The position numbers and the translations under genes were made by a program. DNA of 64,000 bases, from positions 1 to 64,000 of the forward strand of contig NZ_JAMQBK010000013.1 of the NCBI RefSeq assembly GCF_023701485.1. The letters are read 5' to 3'. Under the pieces are notes generated by a model. It searched no databases and was not told the origin of the DNA. It was given only the letters and a program-made list of their open reading frames with translations. Positions 19,637-28,785 of this stretch are shown here, in pieces (position 1 is the stretch's first letter; each line of letters opens with the position of its first letter). The DNA comes from Aporhodopirellula aestuarii (lineage in GTDB: Bacteria; Planctomycetota; Planctomycetia; Pirellulales; Pirellulaceae).

Positions 19637-21400
19637 TCAGTTGCGGCTTTGGTTGAACAGTTCTCGTATCTCGAAGTCCGAAAACGTGCGGCTGAACATC
19701 GCGAACTCGTCGATGCGGCCGTTGAGGTTACGGACCGGCGAATTGTCGTAGGCGCGTTCGGGACGCCAGTTTCCGAGTTCGGTTTTTCCAAACCGGATTG
19801 TGGGAATGGGAGCGCCCGGAGGTTTCGGTTCGCTGCCGATGCGGAGGTCGAAGGTCGCCACGCGGCCACCGTCGAGGTAGTGGGTCAACGTTTGTGCAGT
19901 GATGTCGACGACCACCGCCAAATGGATCCAGCGTCCGAGGTCCTCGTATCCAAGCATGGGGGAGGTAACGTAAATCCGTCGCAAGGAATCTGCCGGTTTG
20001 ATGCCGGCATCGATTTCGCCGGATGATTTCACTTGCCAGTGCAAATGCCCGTCTTCGTATCGGTCGGTGAGGAAGATCGAATTGAAGAGGCGATCAAACC
20101 CGTCCAGTCGCAACCATGCGGTCATGGTGACGTCTCCAAATTCACCAGGAATGTTGAGGCGAACGCGATCGCTCGGTTTTTTGAACTCGAGTGATGTTTT
20201 TGCCTCCCAGCGACCTGGGCTCAGTTCGCATCCGATGATGGATCCATCGATCGCGTTCTTGCTGAGGTCTTTTAAGACTTGCGGGTTGTCGGTTTGTGAG
20301 TCGAAGTCGTAATAGACGACGAGGCTCGGATCGGCTTTGATTTTCTCACGATACTCACGCCAAGCTTGGTAGCTTTTTTGGCCCTGGGTCGTCTTGCGAC
20401 GGCTCAAGTCAACGGTGTTGGTGAACTGGTTAGGATCCGAAGTAATTTTTTCCCATTTTTGGTCGCTCTTCTGTTGCAGGCCTTCACCCGACAGGACGGT
20501 TTGCGGGGACTGGTTTCCAACCAACGAATCGACGCGGACCTCGCCATCGAAGACGTGCAACTCCTGTTTGCCGTCGGGTTTGATTTCGACGCCGAACTCG
20601 GTTCCCAGATCCAGATATTTTGTGTCGAGCGTTTCAACTGTGAAACCGACTGCTGCCGGTGGAACGTAACAACGAACTTTGCCGCGATGAAGAATCGCCT
20701 TGTCGACGGAGACAAGGTCGAGTTTGGCAGGCCCTTCGACGACCATCATTGCACCGGAAAGAAACACGATCTCAAGGATCCCGGACTCAAAGTGAACCGA
20801 GTGGCTTGGGACAACTTCGCCCACCCGTAGAGGTGTCGACGATGGGCCCCAGTTCACATCGACCGCACTCTTGATCAGCGCGATCGACCGGTTGCTGACT
20901 AGTCTCGTCGGTGGCAGCAGTGAATCCATGTGCCGGACGGCTTGGGTGCTGTTTTCGGCAACCTGCGCGGGCACGCTTGTGTCAGGCCCTGCGGCAGTCT
21001 TGTTCGCCTCATCGGAGTGGTAATGGACGAACAAGAATGAGATCACCAAGGAAGCGGCGCAGGCCACGGCCACGGCCAACCAAGTTGACCTATGACTGGA
21101 CGAGGGCGTCCTTTGATCGGCAGGAAAGACGCCGGCGGTCGGCGAATCCTGCTGCATAACATTGGACAGCGAGACGCCGCTGAGGTCGCACGCCGTCTGG
21201 TCGATCTCGTACATGTCCGCGATCTCATTCAGCGCGGCATGGGTCGACATCGTTTCTCGGAACTGGCGTCGGCGTTCGCCACTGGATCGAAGTATCGATT
21301 CCAGTTTGTCAAACGACTCACGATCCAGCAGACCGGCGCAGTAGCGATCGACGAGGTCGTTAAATTCAGTGAGGGAAGCGGCGTCAGGTGGCATGGGCAT
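19637..21400 (-). CDS. FecR-like membrane anti-sigma protein with C-terminal LamG domain
   Basis: The 587-residue protein starts 18 bases after the ECF sigma stop. The N-terminal 60 residues (DLVDRYCAGLLDRESFDKLE) look like the cytoplasmic anti-sigma part seen in planctomycetes. A single membrane helix follows (TWLAVAVACAASLVISFLFV, about residues 107-126). Next comes a FecR-type domain (about 190-300, with VEGPAKLDLVS and KYLDLGTEFGVEI), then a LamG/concanavalin domain (about 360-580, ending NGRIDEFAMFSRTFSDFEI). The likely role is to sense an external glycan via LamG and release the adjacent sigma factor. That mechanism is inferred from FecR systems. Confidence 0.88.
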   Translation of the reverse strand: MPMPPDAASLTEFNDLVDRYCAGLLDRESFDKLESILRSSGERRRQFRETMSTHAALNEIADMYEIDQTACDLSGVSLSNVMQQDSPTAGVFPADQRTPSSSHRSTWLAVAVACAASLVISFLFVHYHSDEANKTAAGPDTSVPAQVAENSTQAVRHMDSLLPPTRLVSNRSIALIKSAVDVNWGPSSTPLRVGEVVPSHSVHFESGILEIVFLSGAMMVVEGPAKLDLVSVDKAILHRGKVRCYVPPAAVGFTVETLDTKYLDLGTEFGVEIKPDGKQELHVFDGEVRVDSLVGNQSPQTVLSGEGLQQKSDQKWEKITSDPNQFTNTVDLSRRKTTQGQKSYQAWREYREKIKADPSLVVYYDFDSQTDNPQVLKDLSKNAIDGSIIGCELSPGRWEAKTSLEFKKPSDRVRLNIPGEFGDVTMTAWLRLDGFDRLFNSIFLTDRYEDGHLHWQVKSSGEIDAGIKPADSLRRIYVTSPMLGYEDLGRWIHLAVVVDITAQTLTHYLDGGRVATFDLRIGSEPKPPGAPIPTIRFGKTELGNWRPERAYDNSPVRNLNGRIDEFAMFSRTFSDFEIRELFNQSRN

Positions 21401-21418
21401 TGTTTTGGCAGAACTGTT

Positions 21419-21964
21419 TCAACTGGGCATCAATTTCGTTTCGACGCATTCTTTAAGCTTGCGACGCAATCGGCCCAAAAGTTTGTAGAGCCGATTGACG
21501 GGCACGCTGTGTTTTTCGGCAACCCGGTTGATCGGTGTCCCGCTCGCATAAGCGGCGAGCAGCAGTTGCCGGTCATTGCCTTCGAGTCGCGTCAAACAGT
21601 CACTCAGGTATCGAATCCGCTCTTCAATGTCGAGGGCCTGTTCGTCCGCGGTGTATTCCTCTGCGAGTGTGGCGATCAAGTCTTCGTCGAGCACAATTCG
21701 ATCCCGAGCCTGACGACGGCGATAGGCCAGCACCTCAAAGCGGGCGATCACATACGCCCATTTCAAAAATCCGGACTGATCGTCGAGTTCGTGATATTTT
21801 TTCCAGAGAACGGTACTCACGTTCTGCATGACTTCGTCGACCGAATCTCGATCACCGAGCAAGGTGAACAAGAACGCGCGGATGCGACGCTCGTTGGTGG
21901 TGTAAAGTTGGACAAAACTTGCGACTTCGGCATCACTGCCGGATCGGTCTGCTTGTTCATTCAT
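21419..21964 (-). CDS. ECF-type RNA polymerase sigma factor (planctomycete/verrucomicrobial group)
   Basis: The 181-residue protein has sigma region 2 (about 20-90; RAFLFTLLGDRDSVDEVMQN then FLKWAYVIARFEVLAYRR) and region 4 (about 120-175; LEGNDRQLLLAAYASG then INRVAEKHSVPVNRLYKLL). It heads a minus-strand block with the FecR/LamG gene 18 bases downstream. The sigma factor probably directs its own operon; no repeated promoter motif was confirmed by eye. Confidence 0.9.
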   Translation of the reverse strand: MNEQADRSGSDAEVASFVQLYTTNERRIRAFLFTLLGDRDSVDEVMQNVSTVLWKKYHELDDQSGFLKWAYVIARFEVLAYRRRQARDRIVLDEDLIATLAEEYTADEQALDIEERIRYLSDCLTRLEGNDRQLLLAAYASGTPINRVAEKHSVPVNRLYKLLGRLRRKLKECVETKLMPS

Positions 21965-22799
21965 TGCCGATCCTAAAAAAATCGCACTATAGAGTTACTG
22001 CCGGACATCTGAGATTCGGCCCAGAAATTTGAAATTTTATTCAGCTTTGTTTCGGAGCACGTCTGCGACTGGCGGTCTTGCGTCTAGCCCGGATATTGCA
22101 CGCGATTGGTAGGCCGAATCACATAAACCATTGCCAAGCCGGAACTACGGTCGCAAATCGATTGATTTTGAAAATAGCAGAATGTATTTCGAGCAAATCA
22201 GGTTTATGCGGATACGGCAGGGTTTTTCGAGACCTCGGTCCGGCCTACGCAATATCCGGGCTAGGGGCCACAAGGTTAAGCCTCAGAGTACAACGCCGCT
22301 TTTGAGCAACAAGACCGTAACAAGTCTGGATTTGAGACGTGGCTCGTTTGGCACTGGATTGCGAGTTCGTTAGACGATAACGCGTTTCCTGACGCGACGC
22401 GATTCACACAACGTGACGCTGGAAAGCTAGTACCTCGTTTAACCTGACCTTGGGTTTGCCGGCACCGGAGGGTTCGCGCCTCACCGCGAAAAGACTCAGC
22501 GGGAAGACGCAATCCGTCCGGTTTCTCACCGAGTTTGAATGCTGACAAAGCACCAACCCGAAACCGCTGTATCCCTTCACCGAATGATCGCGTCTCCAGC
22601 ACGATCACACCGCGATCGCAAAAATAAGATCGAAAAGTGGGAAAAAGGGAGGGGCAAAGCCCGGCAATGGCGCAGTAATCAATTGCGGCAGATAGACGCC
22701 CCATGCTGAAGCGTTGGGGCTTTCACTTGCCTGTTCCGACTCTTTTAGGCGTTTTGCCGTCCGATCTTTCGAACTACTTTACAAATCTGGAGACTCTCA
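21965..22799. other. Intergenic region with MITE-like element
   Basis: The region between divergent sigma and DUF1559 genes carries a 179-base element at 22085-22263. The remaining roughly 530 bases (22264-22799) hold no convincing gene; parts loosely resemble the sequence around 1840-1990 upstream of tig, including a diverged version of the palindromic repeat. Confidence 0.5.
22085..22263. mobile_element. MITE-like 179-base element, copy 1
   Basis: The ends are perfect 15-base inverted repeats TAGCCCGGATATTGC / GCAATATCCGGGCTA, with GTAGGCCG / CGGCCTAC as a second inverted pair inside and CATAAACC / GGTTTATG further in. A second copy of identical length lies at 56668-56846. No coding capacity; likely mobilised in trans or a structured RNA/DNA element. 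Confidence 0.8.
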
Positions 22800-24029
22800 A
22801 TGCGAAGGTCATCGTCTCGTGGTTTCACCTTGGTGGAGCTGCTCGTCGTCATCGCGATTATTGGTGTACTCGTCGGGCTACTGTTGCCTGCCGTTCAGGC
22901 GGCCCGTGAAGCTGCACGGCGAATGAGTTGCAGTAACAACTTCAAGCAGCTTGGGCTCGCGGTGCACAACTACCACTCGGCATTCAAGCAGATGCCAATA
23001 CACGGTGTTGGGCCTTATGGAGATGTCGCCAAGAACTGTAACAACACAGGCAACGAGGGTGCTGAAACGCGGCGGTCAACCAAAAGCCAAGGTAGCGCGT
23101 TGATTGGGATGTTGCCATTCTGCGAATTAACGAGCTTGTGGGAGTCAATGTCGAATCGGCAAACGAGCGACGATGGAGCGATTGACTACTACCCGTTTGG
23201 TCCAAATCACACGTACGGCGGTTCGGACGTGACACGCTACAATCCTGCTGTCACCGAAGTGCCGACATTTCGTTGCCCGAGTGATCCGGGACGGGGGTTC
23301 CCGGCGCTAGCCAGAACGAACTATGCCATGTGTCTTGGGGATACCGTTTGGAATATTCACCGAGGTATCTACCATCGAAACAACAACAGTGTTGTGTCTG
23401 GCAAGTCGAATGTTGCGAATTGTCGTGGCGCATTTGTTGCGCATGCGAGCATGCAATTTGGTGACATTTTGGACGGATTGAGCAACACGATCATCATGGG
23501 TGAGATTGCGACCGACCTTGGCGACAACTTTGCCGCGACCACATTCGGGACGAACAATGCAGACAACAACTTAATCCTCTCCAATCCGTCGGCGTGTGAC
23601 GCTGCCTTGGATCCAGCTCGGCCCACCTTTTACGATACCACCAGTTCGAACTACAAGGCGCAGTCGGGAGCCCCGAACATCATGCGTGGTTACCGTTGGA
23701 CGGCAGCCGGGGCGTGTTTCACGGGGATGACGACAACTCGTCCTCCCAATAAACCATTGTGCGGTCGCTACTCGTCAACTACCAATGCGATCGAGCATGT
23801 CGGTTCATTTCCCGCCAGTAGTCGTCACCAAGGCGGTTGTCATGTGCTAATGGCTGATGGCGCCGTTAAATTCGTGACTGATTCGATCGAGGCTGGAGAC
23901 CAGACGACTGGGCCTGTGGATCCAGGTCGTTCCGGCTGCAAGGACGCCGGTCTCAAGAGCCCCTACGGGCTGTGGGGGGCTCTCGGTACGAGAGCTTCGA
24001 AAGAGACTGACGGTATCGGCGATCTATAG
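22800..24029 (+). CDS. DUF1559 prepilin-like protein
   Basis: The 409-residue protein starts [19 protein letters not shown], a textbook prepilin cleavage and methylation site, with helix to about residue 32 followed by [20 protein letters not shown], the DUF1559 signature. Near the C-terminus it has the H-x9-DG motif ([16 protein letters not shown]). Planctomycetes carry many such genes, thought to be surface pseudopilin-like proteins; precise function is unknown. It is followed 58 bases on by a small lipoprotein gene, a common pairing. Confidence 0.93.
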   Translation: MRRSSSRGFTLVELLVVIAIIGVLVGLLLPAVQAAREAARRMSCSNNFKQLGLAVHNYHSAFKQMPIHGVGPYGDVAKNCNNTGNEGAETRRSTKSQGSALIGMLPFCELTSLWESMSNRQTSDDGAIDYYPFGPNHTYGGSDVTRYNPAVTEVPTFRCPSDPGRGFPALARTNYAMCLGDTVWNIHRGIYHRNNNSVVSGKSNVANCRGAFVAHASMQFGDILDGLSNTIIMGEIATDLGDNFAATTFGTNNADNNLILSNPSACDAALDPARPTFYDTTSSNYKAQSGAPNIMRGYRWTAAGACFTGMTTTRPPNKPLCGRYSSTTNAIEHVGSFPASSRHQGGCHVLMADGAVKFVTDSIEAGDQTTGPVDPGRSGCKDAGLKSPYGLWGALGTRASKETDGIGDL

Positions 24030-24087
24030 TCGCCGCCAACTGCTTGGATGGACGTTTGACAATCTCTCGAAATAGAAAGCTAGAAGT

Positions 24088-24270
24088 ATGGATCTGCGTT
24101 TACTGGTCTCGTGTGCTCTGGTCACGTTATCGATTTGTTTCGCTGGTTGCGGTTCTGATGAGCCTCAGAAAATTGAATACTCTCCAAGCCAATTGCAGCA
24201 AATGGATGCGGCAATGGGGATCGCTGCCGATGGCGAACCTGTTGGCGGTGCCGCCAAGTTTGAAGACTAG
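24088..24270 (+). CDS. Small lipoprotein downstream of DUF1559 gene
   Basis: The 60-residue product has a lipoprotein signal (LVTLSICFAGC, Cys21) and a short mature part (about 40 residues) ending GGAAKFED. It is placed right behind the DUF1559 gene in the same direction, an arrangement seen repeatedly in planctomycetes. It is probably anchored in a membrane and co-expressed. No domain is known to me. Confidence 0.75.
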   Translation: MDLRLLVSCALVTLSICFAGCGSDEPQKIEYSPSQLQQMDAAMGIAADGEPVGGAAKFED

Positions 24271-24985
24271 TGTCTCCTCCGATCGTCAGTGTTCACTCGC
24301 ACCGAATTCCAGCCAAGTGTGATCGTGACTGCAGAGTGGATTAGGGCGGGATTCGTTCGCGGAATGATTGGTAGCTACGTAGAGTCTTTAAGTTCTTAGA
24401 GAGCGGCGATGCCTCTCAGGTCGTCGCATTGCCGCTCTCGAGGGCGAATCATCTATCAGGTGTGATGGTTTCCGTTCTTGCGCGAGCGTGTATCGGTGGC
24501 ATCGCTGTTGGACTCGTCGTCACGTTCGGCGTCGCACGTCGCCAAGGCATGGATTGGTTGCCGGTGTTTGGAGCAAGCTGTCCCCGAGGTACTTGCGTTG
24601 TGAAGGCCAGTGTTTGCGTGGCTGTTCTTTCCGCTCGGATTTACCATTGCGATTGATTTCCCGTGATCTGGTGCAAGTCCGAGGCTTTCACGCGACGATG
24701 CTGCATCTACTTGGGATCGATTCGGATCGGATGAGCTATTCCTTCCGAGGGCTCAATCAAAAACTGACAGGCGTTAAACCCGCACGCGTGATCCATGACG
24801 TGATCGCTTAACGCGGTGCGGCAATTTCTTGTCTCCGCGTGAGGCCGGTATTACTTCAATCGCGTTGTGATGCGGTTTTGTCGCTCTCAGGAAATCAATC
24901 GGGGAACCCACGACCGGATTCGCTGGTTTCCCAGTTGGCGTTTTCGCAATTGTGCAGACGCGATCGGGCGACAGGTGCGTGTCTT
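24271..24985. other. Intergenic region with a gene remnant
   Basis: Apart from the DUF1501 tail at 24689-24811, nothing convincing is coded. The short frame 24429-24656 has a hydrophobic stretch but no start signal or family resemblance. Confidence 0.5.
24689..24811 (+). pseudogene. Remnant of a DUF1501 (sulfatase-like) protein C-terminus
   Basis: The reading frame ending at 24811 contains HATMLHLLGIDSDRMSYSFR then VIHDVIA and stop, matching the conserved C-terminal end of planctomycete DUF1501 proteins (HATILHLLG...YRF...V-HDI). No N-terminal or middle part of the protein can be found upstream in any frame, so this is the tail of a deleted or truncated gene. Confidence 0.7.
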
Positions 24986-25681
24986 TTAGCGACCGTCGTC
25001 GAACGTCACTACGCCGGTATGCATGTCGTAGATCGCACCGACGATTTTGACTCCGTTCTGTTCGATGGCTCGTTCGAGGTCTGCGACCTCTTTGAGCCGC
25101 GATACGCTGAGTTCCACGTTCTTGTGAACGGCTCGGTGGATGGTTTCGCCACGATCTTCACCGTCCACGAACGAAACGGCGGGTTGGATGCGACGGACCA
25201 GCGAAGTGATCTCGGCCGGTTCATGGGCTTCATGACGCTCACTATCGACCGCTGCGGATACCGCACCGCAGTGCGTGTGTCCCATCACCACGACGAGTTT
25301 CGTGTCGAGGTAATCGACGGCGTATTCGATACTCGCGACCACGTCGGTGTCGACGATGTTCCCCGCCACGCGAACGATAAACAAGTCGCCGAACCCTTGA
25401 TCAAAGATCAGTTCCGGCGGCACACGTGAGTCGCTGCAACTGAGCAAGACTGCCCATGGATGTTGTTCGTTTTCCAATTGCGATCGCCACGAGTAGTTTT
25501 CGTGAGGATGGTTTGATTCCCCGGCAATAAACCGGCTGTTACCTTCGCTGAGCCGCTTGATCGCGGTCTCAGCATCGGTGATACCCGGCGATCGTTCACC
25601 GGCAACTGGAAACGCGGAATAGCCTAAGACGATGAGGGTTCCGCATAACGCGAGAGTTTTGACCGGAGTGATGGCATTCAT
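24986..25681 (-). CDS. Exported beta-class carbonic anhydrase
   Basis: The 231-residue protein interconverts CO2 and bicarbonate. It has the full beta-CA zinc and catalytic set: Cys, Asp and Arg in LLSCSDSRVPPE and His-x2-Cys in MGHTHCGAVSAA. A signal peptide is present at the N-terminus (VKTLALCGTLIVLGYSAFPV, cleavage near residue 30), so it acts outside the cytoplasm, which is uncommon for beta-CAs but known. The start at 25681 (MNAITPVKT) is chosen; the ORF extends 15 codons further. It stands alone with the DUF1501 remnant 175 bases beyond its end. Confidence 0.92.
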   Translation of the reverse strand: MNAITPVKTLALCGTLIVLGYSAFPVAGERSPGITDAETAIKRLSEGNSRFIAGESNHPHENYSWRSQLENEQHPWAVLLSCSDSRVPPELIFDQGFGDLFIVRVAGNIVDTDVVASIEYAVDYLDTKLVVVMGHTHCGAVSAAVDSERHEAHEPAEITSLVRRIQPAVSFVDGEDRGETIHRAVHKNVELSVSRLKEVADLERAIEQNGVKIVGAIYDMHTGVVTFDDGR

Positions 25682-25726
25682 GGTATTCGAATAAACGAGT
25701 TGGTACCGATATGGCTCGGCTGTCAT

Positions 25727-26071
25727 TTAGCTCGGACTATACGTCGATAAATGAAAATCGGCGAGCGACGATTTGATTGCATCTCCGTCATGTGGACGTT
25801 GAATGGGCAGTCAACGCAGCCCGGGGCTGTTCTGCAAATGAACGTAAAAGCCTGCAAAATGTTGCAGATAATTGTGTTTTGAGTTCGCGTCGTTAACGTG
25901 TGAGCGGATCACCCATCAATTCATGACGCGTCGATTTGCCACAATAAATTTGCCTTCGGACACACCTCAGCTCGACACCTTGGATGACGCCGGAGTCGGC
26001 TTGAAGGGGGGAAATCATTCCTGTTGAGCGTCTCGTCCGGCGTCCGTTTTCGGCCTATTCATTTGCGGTGT
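25727..26071. other. Intergenic region, nothing recognised
   Basis: Between the carbonic anhydrase start and the end of the next minus gene there is no frame of note and no obvious repeat. It should contain the carbonic anhydrase promoter on the minus strand, but I could not place one with confidence. Confidence 0.4.
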
Positions 26072-26602
26072 TTACGGGGCGATGGAATAACGCTCGTAAT
26101 GTTTCCACGCGATGTGTGTTAGCGTTTCTTTATCGCCCCGTGTGATGATTAGCGTCGTTGAGGAGTTGGCATCATTGATCAAGATCGTGTGCATCGCAAA
26201 CGGTCTACCTGCGGAGTCATCACTGACGACAACAGATCGCCCGGTGGAGCGAGATCGCGCTGCCTGTTCACCGCCCCCTTTCGTACCCGAAGCAGATTGG
26301 ATGTTGGGGTTGTCAGCCACCTCAGAGGGGATGTTTGGGGTGAGTTTCCCACGATAGAAAGCCAGCACATCTTCTACCGATGCATCGGTCGTGAACGAGG
26401 AGCTGCCCACAACCGACGGAACCGTTCGTGTGCCGGAGCCGTCAACGGTCGCGCCATCAGAAATCTGCGCCCCGTGCATTTCGGCGCCGGGGTATCGAAA
26501 TGGACTCAGCAGTTGCATCAACGATCGCGGTTCGGCCGAAGCCGGCAACGACGGCAGGATGCAGGTAAAAATCGTGACGACGAAAAGGAGCAGGCGGTGC
26601 AT
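26072..26602 (-). CDS. Secreted protein of unknown function
   Basis: The 176-residue protein starts at ATG 26602 with a clear signal peptide (MHRLLLFVVTIFTCILPSLP then ASAEP). The mature part contains SFTTDASVEDVLAFYRGKL, a motif like those in small periplasmic proteins that follow substrate curves, and ends in ITRGDKETLTHIAWKHYER. I do not recognise the family. The frame is open for 153 further codons upstream, but that part is low-complexity (Ala-Gln and Lys-Val runs) from a hexamer repeat and is not coding. Confidence 0.7.
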   Translation of the reverse strand: MHRLLLFVVTIFTCILPSLPASAEPRSLMQLLSPFRYPGAEMHGAQISDGATVDGSGTRTVPSVVGSSSFTTDASVEDVLAFYRGKLTPNIPSEVADNPNIQSASGTKGGGEQAARSRSTGRSVVVSDDSAGRPFAMHTILINDANSSTTLIITRGDKETLTHIAWKHYERYSIAP

Positions 26603-27336
26603 GGCGACGATCGGGATGGTGGCGCGAAACGAATGGGGGTGTAACGATGGTTGGCTACGGATCAGGTTGATCGTGCGAGATATTGGGACACCAACAGTGT
26701 GGTTCGTGATCAGCCTATTGCGTTGCCGAATCTGGGATTGAATACGAGTGTCCGGACAAGCTCGGCAGCGTGGTTTGGCGCGAAGCGTTTTGAGCGATTG
26801 GGCGGAGGCTTTGACTTTGACTTTGACTTTGACTTTGGCTTGGGCTTGGGCTTGGGCTTGGGCTTGGGCTTGGGCTTGGGCGGAGAGTTTGGCTGGGATT
26901 CGAAACCGACCGACGTCGCCTACGTCAGCAAAACGATCGTGCATTGTCGTTTCATAACACGTCGTGGTGAGTGAGCGAGGCGCCTGTCGCCGTTTCGTTG
27001 GAAGTATCGGGAAATAATGTTGAAGACCAAGCAGTTGGTCCATCGCGGTTTCAATCAGCAATCGATGCGCACTGGCAAAACGAGCCGGTGGTCAAGTGTT
27101 TAATAGTGGGCGTAGGTTAAGTGGTGCGCAATGTGCTCCCGTGCATAATGAAGCCTTGTGACGCTCTTGTTGGCGTATTAGGGTAGGATGCAGACCGTAC
27201 GGGGCGTCAGCAAGGAATGCTCGAGGTTGTGAGGTTGCCGCCTAATCATGCGGCAGAGGTGCCAACTCGTCCGTGAATCGGGAACGACGGAGGGCACCGC
27301 GAGGATAGCAACGCCGAATCGTTTCTGTCAGGATTC
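26603..27336. other. Intergenic region with hexamer repeat tract
   Basis: No gene is supported in this 734-base stretch. It carries the 72-base hexamer tract at 26809-26880, about 200 bases upstream of the secreted protein gene, and ends just before the PAS-LuxR gene. Frames on both strands crossing the tract are low-complexity artefacts. Confidence 0.5.
26809..26880. repeat. Hexanucleotide tandem repeat, 12 units
   Basis: The tract reads (CTTTGA)x4, CTTTGG, (CTTGGG)x7 without interruption. The single CTTTGG links the two versions and differs from each by one base. It could change length by replication slippage. Confidence 0.95.
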
Positions 27337-27351
27337 TTGCGGGGTATTGCT

Positions 27352-28785
27352 GTGAAAAATGAATCACCAAGAAACGACTCCGGCACGCCACAAGTCCCAT
27401 CGGAGTTCCCGAAACGACAGGCACCGCTCGCCTTCGTCGAAAAGATTGGTTGTTTGGGGATCGGTTGCTGCTGTTTGGATCTAAGCACTTTCGAGATCCG
27501 CGAGCTGAACTCGGCTTTTGCTGATCTTGTGGGTAGCAGTGAGAACGAGCTTGTTGGCACCCCGCTGATCAGGTTGTTGTCCGACGACGACCAATCTGGA
27601 CTCGTCCAAGACCTCAGCTCGTTGGTAAAGGGGGGGCACTGCGAGGTGTCACGCACCTTGTTCGTGCAGGTTGAAGGGAAACCACAGCGATGGATCAAAG
27701 CGACGTTTGCCTTGTGGGATCAGGACAACGAAAACATCCCGGAAGAGTGTATTGTCACGACAGCAATCGATATTACGGGAAGCATCAAGGCGGAACGGGA
27801 ACGCGATCAACTGGCCCAGCGGATGGAGTTGTCGGAGGAGCAATCACAGGCCGGCTGCTGGGAATTGGTTCGCGGCGAAGAGATCGGTTGGTGGTCCAAG
27901 CAACTCTATCGCCTCTATGATCTCGATCCGAACGGACCGCCACCGTCGATCGACCAGTTCATCGATTTGATTCATCCCGATGACCGGGAGCAAGTCTTGA
28001 CGGCTCATGGGAATGACCTGCAAATCAATAAGTCAATCGACGTCGAGTTTCGTCGCAATCCGGAGATTGGAGAACTGCGATGGCTACATTCGAGAGTGAC
28101 GGCGATCGAGCGAGGCGGCGAGACGATTTGGTTTGGAACTACGCGAGATGTTACTGAGCAACACAAGATGAAGGCTGAGTTGATCAGGAGCGAAAAGTTG
28201 TATCGAGAGATTGTCGAGTCTGCGAGCGAAGGTATCTGCATGGTCGACGCTAACGGCTGCATCGCGAAGATCAATGATGTGGCCGCTGAGATGTTCGGCT
28301 ACACACCCGACGAACTGATCGGAAAAAGCATCTTTGAGTTGGTGGGGGAAGGGCTCGAGGATGATCTACGGGAAAACTTCAAGTTGCGGTCCGAAGGCGT
28401 GGGGGACACGGTTGAGTACCGGATCAAACATAGCGCGGGTCGCGAGGTTTGGTTGCTCGTCTCGTCGCAGCCGTGTTACGACGAGCATGGTGAATTTAGC
28501 GGGACGAGGAACGTTGTTCTGAATATCACCAATCGCAAACTTGCTGAGCAATTGGCTCGAAAAGCGGCCATCGCCCGAACCAAACTCGAAATGCTGTCGA
28601 CACGGGAGCGGGATGTCTTCAAGCATGTTGTTTCGGGGCAAATGAACAAAGTCATCGCGAAGCGATTAGAGATCAGCGAAAAAACGGTCGAGCGTCACCG
28701 GTCCAATGTTATGAAGAAGTTGGGGGTCAAGAGCGTCGCAGAATTGGTTCGGATCGCGATGGATGCCGAATCGATCGAACACTGA
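27352..28785 (+). CDS. PAS-domain LuxR-family transcriptional regulator
   Basis: The protein is 477 residues from GTG 27352 (TTG 27337 is an alternative). It has three PAS-like segments: residues about 30-150 (LSTFEIRELNSAFADLVGSS), 160-280 (a PAS_3-like fold with DDREQVLTAHGNDLQ then WLHSRVTAIERGG), and 285-405 (SASEGICMVDANGCIAKIND then PDELIGKSIFELVG). A LuxR-type HTH closes the protein (about 415-475: LSTRERDVFKHVVSGQMNK then AKRLEISEKTVERHRSNVM). There is no membrane segment, so the signal is cytoplasmic. No histidine kinase or receiver domain is present; it is a one-component sensor. Targets are unknown. Confidence 0.9.
   Translation: MKNESPRNDSGTPQVPSEFPKRQAPLAFVEKIGCLGIGCCCLDLSTFEIRELNSAFADLVGSSENELVGTPLIRLLSDDDQSGLVQDLSSLVKGGHCEVSRTLFVQVEGKPQRWIKATFALWDQDNENIPEECIVTTAIDITGSIKAERERDQLAQRMELSEEQSQAGCWELVRGEEIGWWSKQLYRLYDLDPNGPPPSIDQFIDLIHPDDREQVLTAHGNDLQINKSIDVEFRRNPEIGELRWLHSRVTAIERGGETIWFGTTRDVTEQHKMKAELIRSEKLYREIVESASEGICMVDANGCIAKINDVAAEMFGYTPDELIGKSIFELVGEGLEDDLRENFKLRSEGVGDTVEYRIKHSAGREVWLLVSSQPCYDEHGEFSGTRNVVLNITNRKLAEQLARKAAIARTKLEMLSTRERDVFKHVVSGQMNKVIAKRLEISEKTVERHRSNVMKKLGVKSVAELVRIAMDAESIEH

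Noticed and set aside
26651..27061. Frames with FDFD, LGLG, AQAQ or KVKV runs
   Set aside because: They are produced by reading the hexamer repeat at 26809-26880 in various frames; no start signals and no flanking conserved sequence.
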